From assembly GCA_956465555.1 (NCBI GenBank), contig OY101128.1, forward strand, positions 1,116,001 through 1,180,000: DNA of 64,000 nucleotides, read 5' to 3'. How positions within the stretch are numbered: position 1 is the stretch's first letter; each line of letters opens with the position of its first letter. A program made the position numbers and the translations under genes. Of the stretch, positions 29,938 to 41,361 are shown piece after piece. This DNA is from Nitzschia sp. pyKryTriq1 (lineage: Eukaryota; Bacillariophyta; Bacillariophyceae; Bacillariales; Bacillariaceae). The notes under the pieces are model-generated. The model was not told where the DNA came from and did no database searches. It saw only the letters and a list, made by a program, of their open reading frames with translations.

Positions 29938-31890
29938 ATGAGCACCTCTCTTCAACGAAGAAAGGGAACCTCGATTGCTTCCTCATCATCCTGCTGCGCA
30001 TGCGCATCATCTGCTGTCGGTGGTGAAAACGACCACACTTGCAATATTGCTGCTTTGTCGTCCCATCATCCTCTTTCTCACAGTCCGTGTGGTGGGAGTG
30101 GCAGTGGCAGTGGCATTGGCTCCTCCACGTCGCCCACTGTGAACATGAACATGAACATGACAACGGACCACTCGTCCTCCCCACGACGTCGCCGGCGGAA
30201 AGGATCCTCATCCACATCCGCATGCTGGACAGCATGGAAACTTTTGCCGAAGATGAGAACGAAACTGCGACTGCTTCTCGTACGAGTGGTCCCACGTCCC
30301 ATTCTATGGACACTTGGCATCCTCTTTCTTCTACTACTACTACTACTACTGCTGCTAGCCCTACTGGGACCAGCAAGAAGAACACACGATGACGACGACG
30401 ACGTTCGCCTTCCAGTCGCCAACGTCGATGTGCCCGTTCCCAACGCCACCGAATGGCCCCTCCTTCACATTGTCAATACTCGATTCATGCAAGAACAAGG
30501 ACTCTTGACGACCTTGGGAATGGCGCGACTGCATCTCTTTCAGACCTTTAGTTTCCCCACCATGATTGCTCAGTCCACCCAAGACTTTTTATGGATCATC
30601 AAGACGGATCCTCTCTTTGCTTCCCTCGAACACAACCCAGTCTTTGTCCAATTGGTAGACTTGGTCCAGCCGTATCCCAATATTTATATCGTGGCCAGTA
30701 ATCAAAACTTTTTGATATCCCCCGATCTAAAAGGATGCTGGAGAGATGGAGCCGAAGGAAGGGATTTGATGCAATCCCGAATATTTACGGGCAATATTAC
30801 CAAACTACATCAAGCGATTGCCTTGCGCGAAGAACGCCCCGTATTGGAAACACGATTGGATGCCGATGATGGATTGCATGTATTGTATTTACAATATATG
30901 CAATATGTGGCCATGAAACGATTTTTTTCGACAACCACAACCACAACTACAAAACGTGGTGATAATGTTGAGACCAAATGGTTGTATTGGTGTACACGGC
31001 GTCATTTGGAATGGAGAGTATCACCAATGAAAAAGAACAGCAATAGCAGCAGCAACGACAACAGCAACAACAACAGCAGCCACACCAGCACTGATGCTAG
31101 TAGTGTGGGTGGTTTCCTGAATCCGGTCGAACATTCCAGGCTTTGCATCACACCCGGTATCACCGTAGGATACAACGTGGGAGTAAGGGCCGAAGAGGTT
31201 CCCAGCGAGTCTCATGATTTGCTCTACAAACATTTAGCAGATTCGACGGCTTGCTTGTTCAACAAACAGCAACAACAACAACAACCTCAAGATCATACTC
31301 AAGATCATCATCATACACCAGCACATGAGGACAATGAGAACGAAAAAGAGGACGAGGACGAGGACGAGGGCAAAGAAGAAGACGAAAAAAACAAACAAGA
31401 ACCCGCCTGCTTGAATCTAGTGGATGATTTGTTGTTCAGTGCGATTCGATCACGGACTTTGACGTCCGCAGGGATGCAAGATGTGGCCTCACCGAATGGG
31501 TGGAATGGTATTCCCACCAAGAAGAATGTCAAGGCGGACAAATGGAATAACCAACTGTGGGCGTTGCTGGAGGATAGATTTCACATCAATCGAACCATGG
31601 CGCAAAATACTCAACGTTACTTGACTGAGCACAGTGCTCAAATAGCGTACGAAAATTTGTTGGGACAATGTACTAGTTTTCATTCCTGCAAACAGGGAGC
31701 CAAAGAGGAGCTTCAAAAGTACATTGACAAAGCCAAAATTATCGAAAGTGATCATGATGGTGTTAGTGGTGGTGTTGGTGTTAGTGGGGACCAGCGGAAT
31801 ATTCAATTGATCCATCAAGAACAAGACGACTCAAAGGTCAAGAACAGTCGAGACAACCATGGAGGGGGTCTACGAGCTGCAAACATGTAA
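29938..31890 (+). CDS. Type II membrane protein, putative rhamnosyltransferase-like glycosyltransferase
   Basis: The 650-aa protein has its ATG at 29938. A basic N-terminal tail precedes one Leu-rich membrane segment (about 120-145, LGILFLLLLLLLLLLALLGP), so the catalytic part should face the Golgi lumen. Residues 165-310 resemble the bacterial putative rhamnosyltransferase family (PF11316): HIVNTRFMQEQGLLTTLGMA, FLWIIKTDPLF and LETRLDADDGL, the last with a DxDD acidic motif suited to nucleotide-sugar/metal binding. WLYWCTRRHLEW and ACLNLVDDLLFSAIR follow. Two low-complexity inserts (Asn/Ser at about 365-385, Gln/Glu/Asp at about 443-485) separate blocks. Donor sugar and acceptor are unknown. 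The family call rests on motif memory. Confidence 0.65.
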   Translation: MSTSLQRRKGTSIASSSSCCACASSAVGGENDHTCNIAALSSHHPLSHSPCGGSGSGSGIGSSTSPTVNMNMNMTTDHSSSPRRRRRKGSSSTSACWTAWKLLPKMRTKLRLLLVRVVPRPILWTLGILFLLLLLLLLLLALLGPARRTHDDDDDVRLPVANVDVPVPNATEWPLLHIVNTRFMQEQGLLTTLGMARLHLFQTFSFPTMIAQSTQDFLWIIKTDPLFASLEHNPVFVQLVDLVQPYPNIYIVASNQNFLISPDLKGCWRDGAEGRDLMQSRIFTGNITKLHQAIALREERPVLETRLDADDGLHVLYLQYMQYVAMKRFFSTTTTTTTKRGDNVETKWLYWCTRRHLEWRVSPMKKNSNSSSNDNSNNNSSHTSTDASSVGGFLNPVEHSRLCITPGITVGYNVGVRAEEVPSESHDLLYKHLADSTACLFNKQQQQQQPQDHTQDHHHTPAHEDNENEKEDEDEDEGKEEDEKNKQEPACLNLVDDLLFSAIRSRTLTSAGMQDVASPNGWNGIPTKKNVKADKWNNQLWALLEDRFHINRTMAQNTQRYLTEHSAQIAYENLLGQCTSFHSCKQGAKEELQKYIDKAKIIESDHDGVSGGVGVSGDQRNIQLIHQEQDDSKVKNSRDNHGGGLRAANM

Positions 31891-32053
31891 TGGCGTCCAC
31901 CACCAGAGAGTGTCCAAGATGATGTCTGCTTGATCGCCCTAACAAAGAAATGTTGTATTTCATCGACACGCCGCGGGTTGTTTTTCCGTTACTCTGTTTT
32001 ACACAAAAAAATACTACTATTCTACTATTCCAGCACAACAACAAGCTTTGTCT

Positions 32054-34197
32054 TCAGAGGAAGTTGTTGGTGCTCTTGTCGTTTTTGACACCGCCGCGCT
32101 CCAGCTTTGCTGCTGCTGCTGCTGCTGCTGGTGGTGTTTTCTTCATCCGCAATATTTTGCCGTCCTCGTACACCCCCATATTTGCAAGACCCTTGGTCCA
32201 ATACTCTTTTCCCCCAGTCGCTCGACGGGAATCATTTTTCAAGCTCACGAGTTTGTTTTGTACATGCGGGGGTATTCGGTAACATCTCTGGCAAAGGTGT
32301 ACTTTACTCATGTTTTGAGCAATTTGATACATTCTGAAGATGATTGTGTGGTGGTAGTAGTAGAGCAAAAACGACGGAACGAAATTTCGTGAGACGAGAT
32401 AAAATTGGCAATAACATGTTTTTCAAAGACGTGCTTCCTCCATTTGCTTGACATCTAGTACTAGTAAACGCACCCTTCAACCGTTTGTGAAAAGTACACT
32501 GCTCCTTTAGTTCGAGCTGCCAAGGGCAAGTTCGCGCAGTGCCGACACCGGAGGCCCACCTGACCAATGACTATTAGAACATTTCTTCCCTGTGTGCTCC
32601 CGCGAAGATCATTTGGACCCGCCTCAAACACTTCCAGTTGCTTTCGAAGCAGACATTGATAATCCGTTAGATAATGCTCATCACCATCCAGGTACAGCAC
32701 ACTCGAACGCCCCTGCTGATCCTTGTTGCTACTACTACTAGTAGCATCATCACCATCACCATCATCATTGCCGGCACTTTGTATCATGGCAACATTCTTG
32801 CCTTGCAGCAGTCTACTAGCTTGTCCTCCTCGAGCCTTTGCTGCTGGGTCCTGCTGCTCCTCGCTGTCCTTGGCGCCATCTCCACCGCGGGTAGTAGCAG
32901 CAGCGGCATCTTGTTCTTGTCGTGGCGGCCGCATTTTGGCCGTAGTGGTGATCAACAATGATGATAAAATATCACCCCCTGTGCTGCCCGTGCCGCCTCG
33001 GCTGCTCATGATGGTGGTGGTAGTTCCCGCTGGGGACGAGCGGCGGGCATCTTGAGGAAAACAAACGGAGGTGGATGATGAGGCTAATTCTTTTCCCGAA
33101 GGGAACTGATTCTGATGCAGGGCCAAGAATGCATCAGAATGTGCTGCACTTTCCCCATTGCCTCTTCCGATCATGTTCGTTCGATCACCCGCAACACTTG
33201 CTCCTTGTTGTTCGACCGACGAAGATGAATTATCAGCACCACCCCCAGCAGCACCAGCAGCAGCAAGTAAATTTTGTCCCCACGACGACGATGCAACAAG
33301 CCCCCCTCTTCCATTCCCATCCACAATCAAAGGTGCTATCATCGAAGTAGATATATCCAGTGGATTCCTCGTCGTCGTACCACCGGCAATATTATGATGG
33401 AGAGTGCTGGTTCCGCCGCCACTGTTGTTTTGAAGAAGAAAGGCATAGTACTCCTCCCGGGCACGGAGGACGGCTGCGAGCTGGTGCTGGTGCTGCTGGA
33501 CAGGAGCCCAATCGTTGTCAGGAGGAGGAGTCCCGAAGTATGATGATTGTGCAGGTCTTAAAAGTAGCGACGAGGGCATCCCGAAGGCTGTTTCAAGATA
33601 TCCCAGAGAATGATTTGAAGTCAGAAGCGAGGTCAGGCTACTGCTCATTCCGTCTATTGGTGGTGCCGCCTGATGTTGCTGATGTTGTTGATGTTGTTGA
33701 TGCGGCGGAGCTAATATCCCCCCTAATAGTAGTAGTGCAGCGCTGCTGGATGTGTTGTTTGTGACGGAAGAACCCGATTGAAACCCCTGTGGTGAAATAT
33801 ATGCGTTAACACCGAAAAGGCCCGACGAACTGTTTTGTGGTTGAAAAACTACCAAGAGAAGTAGCAAGATGATTCATTGTGAGATATTCATCAATATGAG
33901 TACCACCACTCCGAGGAGAAGCAACAAATAAATGATGATAATGCTGGTGTGAAAGAACTCTTCACGTGAAGAAATGGTGGTGCATATTATATCATATTGC
34001 ATCTGCTTACCTCCTCCTTGCCGATCTCCCTGACGAGACTCGGCGATTTCCCCCCTCGTAGTAGTACCAGTCAGCTCCTCCTGCTCGCTCCTTGCGCTCC
34101 TACTAGTACTAGAAGTAGTACCCCGAATGCGTCCATCACGACCATGAGCGGCAGATTCACGTTGTTCTCGATCATCCGAGTCGTGTGTTGTTCGCAT
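32054..34197 (-). CDS. Diatom-type CRHC/CQRC domain protein, Gln/Ser-rich (3 exons)
   Basis: Deduced exons are 34197-34011, 33848-32474 and 32333-32054. The introns are 162 bp (GTAAGC...GGTAG) and 140 bp (GTGCGT...TTCAG). Phases 1 and 2 match, giving 613 aa from the ATG at 34197. The first 480 residues are disordered with HQQHQQ, Ser and Gly runs. The C-terminal domain reads YLTDYQCLLRKQLEVFEAGP, then GQVGLRCRHC, then VEGMYQIAQNMSKVHLCQRC, then ATGGKEYWTKGLANMGVYED. I have seen this layout repeatedly in diatom proteomes without an assigned function. CRHC and CQRC could form one four-cysteine zinc site, and the second intron falls between them. A nuclear regulatory role is possible but unproven. 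Confidence 0.75.
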
Positions 34198-35329
34198 CGC
34201 CTTGCTAACAAAGTCACCGAGCAAATATCGGCTGTCAGGAAAACACGGATGATGAAAAAGAGGAGGATCCAACGCATCGATATAAAAAGCTCTTATTGTG
34301 ACGACGCGCGAAGGGGAATCAACAATAAATGCGCTAATACCCAAGAATTGACACCTTGGAACAAGCAAAATCCAGGGGTGGTGGTTCAACAAAACGGAAG
34401 GAGAAAGATAGAGAGGACAAGCATGAGTATCGTCTAATACGAGTATCAAATGCGTTTTTGGTTCAATGCGATCCAGTGCATAATAAGCGCTCTCTTGGAT
34501 AATGCTGCGCCTCTTGCTTAGCGAATACGCGAATGAAGAGTGGTTCTCGTTTCAGCAAAGTATGTACTTGTAGTGAGGTCGATGAACGCGTCCACTACAG
34601 TATTTCAGATTTCAGCGGTCTCTCTTTTAGCCTTCGTTCCGCTAGCTCTCGGTCGTACTCACGCACTAAATGAGTCCAGTACCGGTGTGGTGGTGCAGCC
34701 GCACAAATAATAAATAAGCGGGATCGACATTATTAACGTCTAATCTGCGCGACTGCACAACATTAAGCGGGAATCTAAATGATGTGGTACTGTGCTTATT
34801 GCATGGGGGCATAATACTTTGCTGTTGAAGAATGATGGGTTGGAATGACAGTTCTCATCGAGGCCATAGCGCCGAAGAATGCAGCAGGTAATACTTTGTG
34901 TGTACGACAACTTACGCACGCAGCGGTGGATCCGAATCGCACCCCCCTTCACAAGCGCAAATAAAATACCAGTGTAATGACGGACGCGTTTCAGCACCCA
35001 ACTATGGAATGGATGCGTGAAACAAATACTTGGGACCAACTACCACAGGTAGAGCCTCGCGGGGCGCGGGGGTGATGTTGGTTTCAAAGGACGATGATGA
35101 TTCGATTTACGATTGGGGGATGGGATTGGATGGGATAATCCGTCCCACGAAACTTGGATGTACGCCCTCTACAATAATTCAAGAGTCCGCATAAACTCCT
35201 CAGACAAGAAGTTCGCCTCGTGAGGAGATGAATGGAATGAAAGTGTTGTAAGGCATTATTTATGATGCCTCCTTTCTCGGTGAAAGCCAGCACTCCACTG
35301 CCTCGAATATCGTAACAGACCTTTCTTCC
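34198..35329. other. Intergenic, no gene seen
   Basis: About 1.13 kb upstream of the CRHC/CQRC gene. An open frame runs on above the proposed ATG (to 34449) but without convincing protein character. The rest contains no supported feature. Confidence 0.45.
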
Positions 35330-36225
35330 TTTTTAGAAAAGTTGACGACCATCATATTCGCCAAAAAGACACGACTTGTTGCTGGAGGCTGTTCTTTCAA
35401 CCAGCAAAAGGACGACTGCTGCGATATTTCACCGTCGATTCTCTATGCAGTGACTGCGGGTCTGGAAGCGTGTTCATTGTCTGTCAATGGAGGCTCCCAT
35501 AGCACACTCTCAGCTGGGATGTCCCAACTGTATAAATCTAGTTCCAGATCGCGGGAGACTCCAAGGTACTCAAGATATTGATGTTGCCTACCACCCTCTC
35601 GGCACCGATTTCAAAGCCGTCAACCAAAGTTCAAAACAGCCGCTGTAGAATGTATCCGAGCCTTGGGTTTGACGACTCCTAGAGTGATTGCTTCTTCCAA
35701 TCATCATCATCATCCTGGCAACAACGACATGCTAAGCCTGACATCAAAAAATACAGTGGAAGCAAAAATGAGAGTGGTCAAGTCAACCATTTCCGGACCT
35801 TGGCAGGCTAGAGAAAGATCTTGACCACCAAGTTCGGGTAATGTGCACACCATTTATGTCGGACGAGTAGAAAAGAGATGTTGTCGAATGTACCTCGCTT
35901 GGATTTTTGAATTGCGTCCACACCATGGTTCTTGATGCGGCAGTCTGGTGCGATTTTTTCGCCACATACTTGTCTCCAGCATCCTCGCGGGCTGCTAGTA
36001 CTAGAGCAACAGCCTATTTATTTAAAGGTTTCCGAAGGTGGCGCAATCGGTGTGGATCCCGGATTACACCGGCAAATGACAGAATGGGAAAAGGCTCTGA
36101 ACGAAACCGTCGTTAGTAGTAACGGAACGGGCTCAGACAGCGTGATTGCCTCAATGCTCGAGAAGGCCATCGCCACGGGGACCATTACACAAGATCAGGC
36201 CAAGCTACTAATGCGCACACTATAA
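35330..36225 (+). pseudogene. myo-inositol-3-phosphate synthase pseudogene (5'-truncated, frameshifted)
   Basis: Consecutive segments in different plus-strand frames match one protein in the right order: TRLVAGGCSF, then SPSILYAVTAGLEAC and VNGGSHSTLSAGM (35357-35540), [12 protein letters not shown] (about 35578-35613), [20 protein letters not shown] with [20 protein letters not shown] (35631-35790), LDAAVWCDFFATYLSP (about 35925-35975) and KVSEGGAIGVDPGLHRQM (36024-36080). These correspond to the conserved NGS/DFKxGQT/SxNHLGNND/GVDPGF landmarks of inositol-phosphate synthase (INO1/MIPS). At least three frameshifts and in-frame stops break it, two shifts falling within about 30 nt, so introns cannot explain them. 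The N-terminal NAD-binding half is missing. The 3' end, with an intact stop at 36225, remains open. An active copy presumably exists elsewhere. Confidence 0.72.
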
Positions 36226-36366
36226 CACGATTTACGATTTCGTATGTTTTAATGAAACTTCTATCGGATTTGAACCCCTTGTTTAGTAGTAGCTACTAGT
36301 ACTAGTGGAACCATCTTCGAGATCCCCCGCTCCCCTCGGTGCTATTGCTGTACGATGTAGCCTTCC

Positions 36367-36852
36367 TCAATTCTCGTCGTTGGGGGGCGCCAGACATTTG
36401 CTGGTGCATTTCGTCAAGAAAGCTGTTTGGCCACAATGCCCCCGTGGTTCCGCAAACCCCCGAAAGGACTCGTACGTACTTCCGGAGTAGATAGTGTCCG
36501 AGGTGAAGCTGGCACTCATTACAGTGTCGTTCTCGCCGTCGAACATGACTTCGATTTTGGTAGGGATGGCCGTCTTTGTCGTGTCCAGCATCATACCACT
36601 TCGATCGCGACTTTGAATGGGTTCAAAGCACGGTCCCGCAGTGACGAAATCATGCACCGCATCGATCGGTTCACAGATTCTCCAGTCCTCGACACATTGT
36701 GGTGTGCACCCAAATACACTCATCGCACGTCGAATGTCATCCACAAAGTAGGCGGCCGCCAGCTCGTCTATGGTCGTCTCTTGGTCGAGCTGATGGCGAT
36801 CTCCTCCTTTTGAGGAATTTGCTGATCCTTCTTGGCTTGATAGCGACGGCAT
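36367..36852 (-). CDS. Hypothetical 161-aa protein
   Basis: The ATG at 36852 has context GACCATGCC and the stop is at 36367. The central part is plausible as folded protein (TIDELAAAYFVDDIRRAMSV, FGCTPQCVEDWRICEP, GPCFEPIQSRDRSGMMLDTT). It has several cysteines (about 50, 54, 61, 77, 142, 150, 154), some of which could pair. There is no signal peptide or membrane segment, and no family is recognised. Confidence 0.45.
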   Translation of the reverse strand: MPSLSSQEGSANSSKGGDRHQLDQETTIDELAAAYFVDDIRRAMSVFGCTPQCVEDWRICEPIDAVHDFVTAGPCFEPIQSRDRSGMMLDTTKTAIPTKIEVMFDGENDTVMSASFTSDTIYSGSTYESFRGFAEPRGHCGQTAFLTKCTSKCLAPPNDEN

Positions 36853-38165
36853 GGTCAAACGCTGTGACTGACTGTACGAGTACTAACAGAAGACTGTAGT
36901 TTACTTCCGCTTATCTATCGGTTGCTTGCTTTCGGCGGAACAATGGAAATGCAATGCTTGTCTGATAGCAGTATGATGTGAATATCGATTCTGTAGCAGG
37001 CCGAAATTGGTGGGAACATGGAGAGAGGAGGGAAAAGGTGGGATTCCCGACAATATCATCGAGAGGAAGGAAAGAGGAGGAGGAGGAGTTGTCAAACATA
37101 GAGGATGGGTGAGAGCAGGTCGATGGAAATGCCGCCAACAATATTTGGCGCGCTTCATTCGATCACATAGGGCGCGTTGCCGTTCAAAATTCAACGTTGG
37201 ATAAAGTTCCTTAAGTAATTTGTCAACGGGCTTATGACATTCCGTAAGTCTGTCCGAAAACACATGAAAAGCGGGCATTGAATTCACGGCACTTATAGTG
37301 CTAGACGATCAAATCGGGGGAAATATTTCGCTGTGCCTTCTCGGTCATTCATTCCAACGAAGAATCTAAGGACGTATGTACTATTATAGCACGAATGTGT
37401 TCCGGTAGTTCTATTACGGTACTCGTACCGGTAGTATTACCATCTCTCCACCAGCGAGCATCGTGGTCCTCATACAGCGATGGCGGCGCACTCTAGTAGT
37501 AGTAGTAATAGTAGAAGTACAAGTTCAAGAAGTGCTGGTAGTACCAGCAGGTACCGTACCTGCTACTCTAGCTAGAGGTAGCCCTACTACCGTATAAACA
37601 GACGAACTTGCTAATGAGTACCGATAGGTCTACTTTGTAGTAGAGAATGATGAAGTTGCAGAATCCTCAAATCTAATGCATTTACCACTTTCAACAAGCA
37701 ACTTATTGATGATGAGAAATAGTAGTAGAACAAACAACAAGGTCGTGGTCTTTCACACAAACAACAAGGAGAACAGCAAGGAATGTCTCAAGCTGTCGTC
37801 ATGTCTACACTAGACGAGCTACGAAAAATGGTGGATCTTCTTGCACCCTCCTCCTCCTGCCAATTGTCTTAATAAGAAGCCATATATGATCTTCTCGAGA
37901 GGGCAGAAAAGATTACGAGCGCAGTTTTACTTTTCGTACTAGTGCATGTAGGAGTACCGGTACTAGTAGTAGAGCCCTGATGTGTTTCAGAAGGTAATAC
38001 ACGGTACTACAAAGCGAAACTATCTAGACTTGGCAACCTTGAGACTGAAAGTCTTTAACAAAGCGTGTGCGTTATTGATTCGTTTATGGTGGGAGCCAGT
38101 CGTAGTACTGCTGGATTACATTTTCTCTACTACTAGAGAAGGCCTTTAGCTTACTACTACTAGTA
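36853..38165. other. Intergenic, CTA/TAG-rich, one doubtful ORF
   Basis: About 1.3 kb. A minus frame 37287-36901 (128 codons, ATG at 37287) begins with plausible sequence (HKPVDKLLKELYPTLNFERQ) but degenerates into Pro/His-rich residues. It may be a decayed gene. From 37380 to 37620 and near 37940-38160 there are many CTACTAGTAG and TACCGGTA words. Confidence 0.4.
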
Positions 38166-39567
38166 CTAGAGCAACACAATTCCCACGTCAGAGGACTTCA
38201 TGCCGGGACACGACCAATTGTAGACATAGTATTGCAGATTGCCATCCCCTTTTCCAAATTTGAGTTCTTCCAGAAACGTGTCATTCTCCATCAGGTTCAA
38301 AGCATTGAATACGTCACTGCTGCACTTGTTAGCTAAAATGAGGGCATCTTTCATCAAAGTTGTCAAATCGATGGACGTGGCAATATTGTAGTAGCTGTAG
38401 GCGGCGTGCAAGGTCTCATCTTTTCCAAGAATAGTACTTGGTAAGTGATAGAAGCTGACCATATCCGTAACTTTGGTCTTGTCCTTTTCGTCCTCAATTA
38501 CGTAAGTGTTGATGACTCCTTCTCGCGGCAAGAGCCAATGTGCAACTTCTTCCTGCGTGAAATTGACATACAAGGCGAACTTGTTCTCGAGATAATTTTT
38601 CAACAACGAATGGACGCCATCCACATGATCCAGAGTCATGGGGACAAGCGGGTGACTCGGTTCGTCGGCAACCTTGTACAACTTTTGCATCCTCGCCATG
38701 GTCATCCGAGGGTTCAAGCGAGAAAATCCAATTCGAACCAGCTTTTTGGGGTTCAGACTTCGATGATAGTATCGACAGCTGGCTACAGGAACTGGTAGAA
38801 CTACTCCAGCGGTATATACCGCTTGAAATACCCCCGTCTGGTTGACCCGTCGCGTGATCTCCTTGATCAAGACCGGCGCGAGACGCTTGGCGCGCAACTT
38901 TTTGTGTACACAAAGAAAGTTGATTTCCGCCACATCCAACCGGTCCTTCGACCGCACTTTGATATTCGCAGGAACTGCACTAATAAAAGCTACTAGCTTC
39001 TTGGAAGAGCTAGCACGCACCCCCAACAAAAAGTCCAATCGGTAGCCAGGAGGCGTCAGCGCCCACTGCAAAAAGTCCTCACTGTAGTCAAATCGAAAGA
39101 GAGCGTCGTCGTCCTCTACATAGTTGTTGGCGAGCAGCGAATACAGTTCTTGGCGCTGTTCTTGGTTTGTGATATCCACCGCACTCCATTCAAAGCCGCC
39201 TGGCATGTTATAAGGCTCTGCCCGGATCTCGTCCGGTGTTTTATCGGCAAGGATCGGGCCTTCAGGTCGATCGGCTTGCTCTCCGTGAGCCATGGGCTAA
39301 AGGCAGCAGACAAGAGCAGGAAGGGTCAGATACCGTTGTTAGAAACACTACGCCAGCCGTCCCCTCGAGGAGCTGTCTGTGCTAGAAGGAGTTTGAAGCG
39401 AGCAAGCAAGCAAACAAGCAAAGAAACACACTCACCTGCGTATCCCAAAATGCGTGCTTCTTGTCCTCGAGGTCCGCGGTGGACACCCCCGCTTCGCGCA
39501 GCATTTCGAGGATCCCGTCTGCCGCCCTTTTCCTGTCATCGTCGTTGTTGCTCTCTTCGCCGCTCAT
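38166..39567 (-). CDS. NMT: Glycylpeptide N-tetradecanoyltransferase (N-myristoyltransferase), 2 exons
   Basis: Exon 1 is 39567-39436 and exon 2 is 39296-38166. The 139-bp intron reads GTGAGT...CTTTAG. The phase-0 join gives KKHAFWDTQ|PMAHGEQ and a 420-aa protein with the family's FWxTQP landmark, which exon 2 alone lacks. The fold continues with EPYNMPGGFEWSAVDI, then NNYVEDDDALFRFDYSEDFL, then VAEINFLCVHKKLRAKRLAP with VLIKEITRRVN (myristoyl-CoA site), then VASCRYYHRSLNPKKL. It ends KSSDVGIVLL, whose C-terminal carboxylate is the catalytic base in this family. It attaches myristate to N-terminal Gly of cytosolic proteins. The N-terminus is short and acidic, lacking the Lys-rich ribosome-targeting block of animal enzymes. 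The gene is divergent from the globin gene. Confidence 0.93.
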
Positions 39568-40263
39568 TTCCGTGCTTGAAATACTCTACAAGTATCAGGC
39601 TAGCCCCCTCTATTGGAGTCGTCGAATGATGTCGCGTTCAGGCAGGATGATGATTCATGCGCTATGTTTGTACTCGCACTGTATACTGAGGCTCTTCCAT
39701 TGTCCACAGCATCAATGCGATATTTTGGGTTGTTACGGTACGTGGACACAGCGCGGTACGAAGATATATTATGTGGAAGGAGAGCAGACGGACGGACTGA
39801 CGGACAGTCGGTTTCGGTGTTTTATTTTCGATTTCGATCCTTGCAATTTTTTGATAGATTCCAAATTCCAGATTCTACTAAGCCTTTTTGATGTTTGACT
39901 TCGTTCTTTGCGGTCGACGTGGTCGGACAAACTGCCGGAACACGAAAATTCTAAAATGAAAAGTTGGGAAGTTGGGACGGACGGACGCCGTCTCGCGCCA
40001 AAAAAGGTGCACATCATGATAATAGCTTCCACCAAAATGCAAGAAGTTTTGGTGTCGCGGCACAATGAATGAGAAAAAGGTCCAACCCCGCAAGCGGTAC
40101 GAACCTTCCGTCGCAAGACTGGTGGAGTAGACTAGTAGTAGTCCGACCGGGCTGAAGCTACAACTACTCGGTTTCTCATTGTTTCTTCCCACGCCACAAA
40201 ACTTAGTAATATCGCCACAGACAGTGCGGTCAGTAGTAGTACCAATCATTGACATCTACCATC
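39568..40263. other. Divergent promoter region of NMT and globin
   Basis: About 700 bp. A GACGGACTGACGGACAG-type repeat lies at 39787-39810. No coding sequence is supported. Confidence 0.5.
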
Positions 40264-40970
40264 ATGGCTCTCGTTGTTTCTTCGTGGAGAAAAGTGCAAG
40301 ATGTTGATAACTACAAGGATGTCGCTGGAGAGATCTTGTTTCGAAAGTAAGTTGTTGACAGCAACATATGATGCTGTAGTAATGAATGGATGAATGAACA
40401 ATCCTCGATCGAGGATCGATCAATGCATCTGCTGCTGACGAGCCGTTTTCGTCATCCTACTAACTGGTGCGACTACTCGCAGAATTTTCGATATTGCTCC
40501 AAGTGCCGAAGGTCTCTTCAAATTTGGTGAGGTGACGGATGAAACTTACAAACAAGAAACCTTTTTGACGCATGCTCGGGGGGTAGTGTCAACTGTTGAC
40601 ATTGCGGTAGAACTTCTAGAACGAAATGACACTGATACACTCATCACTGCATTGAGAGATTTGGGAGCAAAGCATGGTACGAGAGGGAGGCAGGATGGAG
40701 CACTGCGGTGCATTCTTGCTGGTTGAGTGGGATGTTTTTTGTTTCTCACCGCCCACTATTTTTCTGGTTTGCTGCCTTTTGCTCCTACTACGAACAGTCA
40801 CATATGATGTCAAATATGAGCACTTTCCCATTGTAGGAGAAGCTTTATTACATACGTTGGAGCAAGCACTAGGTGACGAATTCACAACAGAGGTCAGAGA
40901 GGCTTGGACGGCTGTTTATCATTTCATCACGAAACACATGACGGACGGAATGAAAGACTTGTTGGAGTGA
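40264..40970 (+). CDS. Single-domain globin (3 exons)
   Basis: Exons are 40264-40346, 40483-40676 and 40798-40970. Introns of 136 bp (GTAAGT...CGCAG) and 121 bp (GTACGA...AACAG) have matching phases 2 and 1. The product is 149 aa, the size of one globin domain. The first helix reads VVSSWRKVQDVDNYKDVAGE. The distal region is ETFLTHARGVVSTVDIAVEL with the E7-type His. The F helix is LGAKHVTYDVKYEHFPIVGE with the proximal His in AKHV. The H region is EAWTAVYHFITKHM. The sequence resembles the flavohaemoglobin/neuroglobin-like (M/F) family without a reductase domain. Likely roles are O2 or NO handling (family inference). There is no targeting signal, so it is probably cytosolic. A paired reductase is not in the window. 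Confidence 0.88.
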
Positions 40971-41361
40971 ACAGGGCGTACTACTATTTGGCAGATTTCT
41001 AGCCCATTGCAGAGGATATTGTTCGTCGTGTTGTAGTACCAGAAGAAGGGGGAAGGAAAATGTTTGCGGAAAGAAAAATTAGGGTCGGCATGCCTTTTCA
41101 TACTATCCACCGACACTCGTTTTCCTATTCGATGGCTATTAGTAGTAGCTGTTCTTGTACTACTATTACTTCTACTCTCTGAGGAGGCGTCAATGCAGTG
41201 CGAAGGATCTTGATATTATCTCTAGTATCGTTACAGTGCAATAGTTTTTACTACTAGAACTGTAAATATTCTGAGGTGTACGAAGTCCTTCGCGCAACCA
41301 ATCTCCCCCCACGCAAAACTTTTGACCGGATACTGGCAAAAAAGTTCATTGTTGTCTCCTC
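40971..41361. other. Intergenic, no gene seen
   Basis: About 390 bp between the convergent globin and DUF6824 genes, with TAGTAGTAG and ACTACTATTACTTCTACT runs at 41140-41180. Confidence 0.5.

Noticed and set aside
35330-36225. Functional multi-exon inositol-3-phosphate synthase gene
   Set aside because: Frame changes as close as about 30 nt, internal stops between kept motifs and a missing N-terminal half cannot be repaired with introns of the size seen elsewhere (72-162 bp).
36255-36275. B-box-like GGTTCAAATCC on the minus strand (possible tRNA)
   Set aside because: No A-box or acceptor-stem pairing is found at tRNA spacing.
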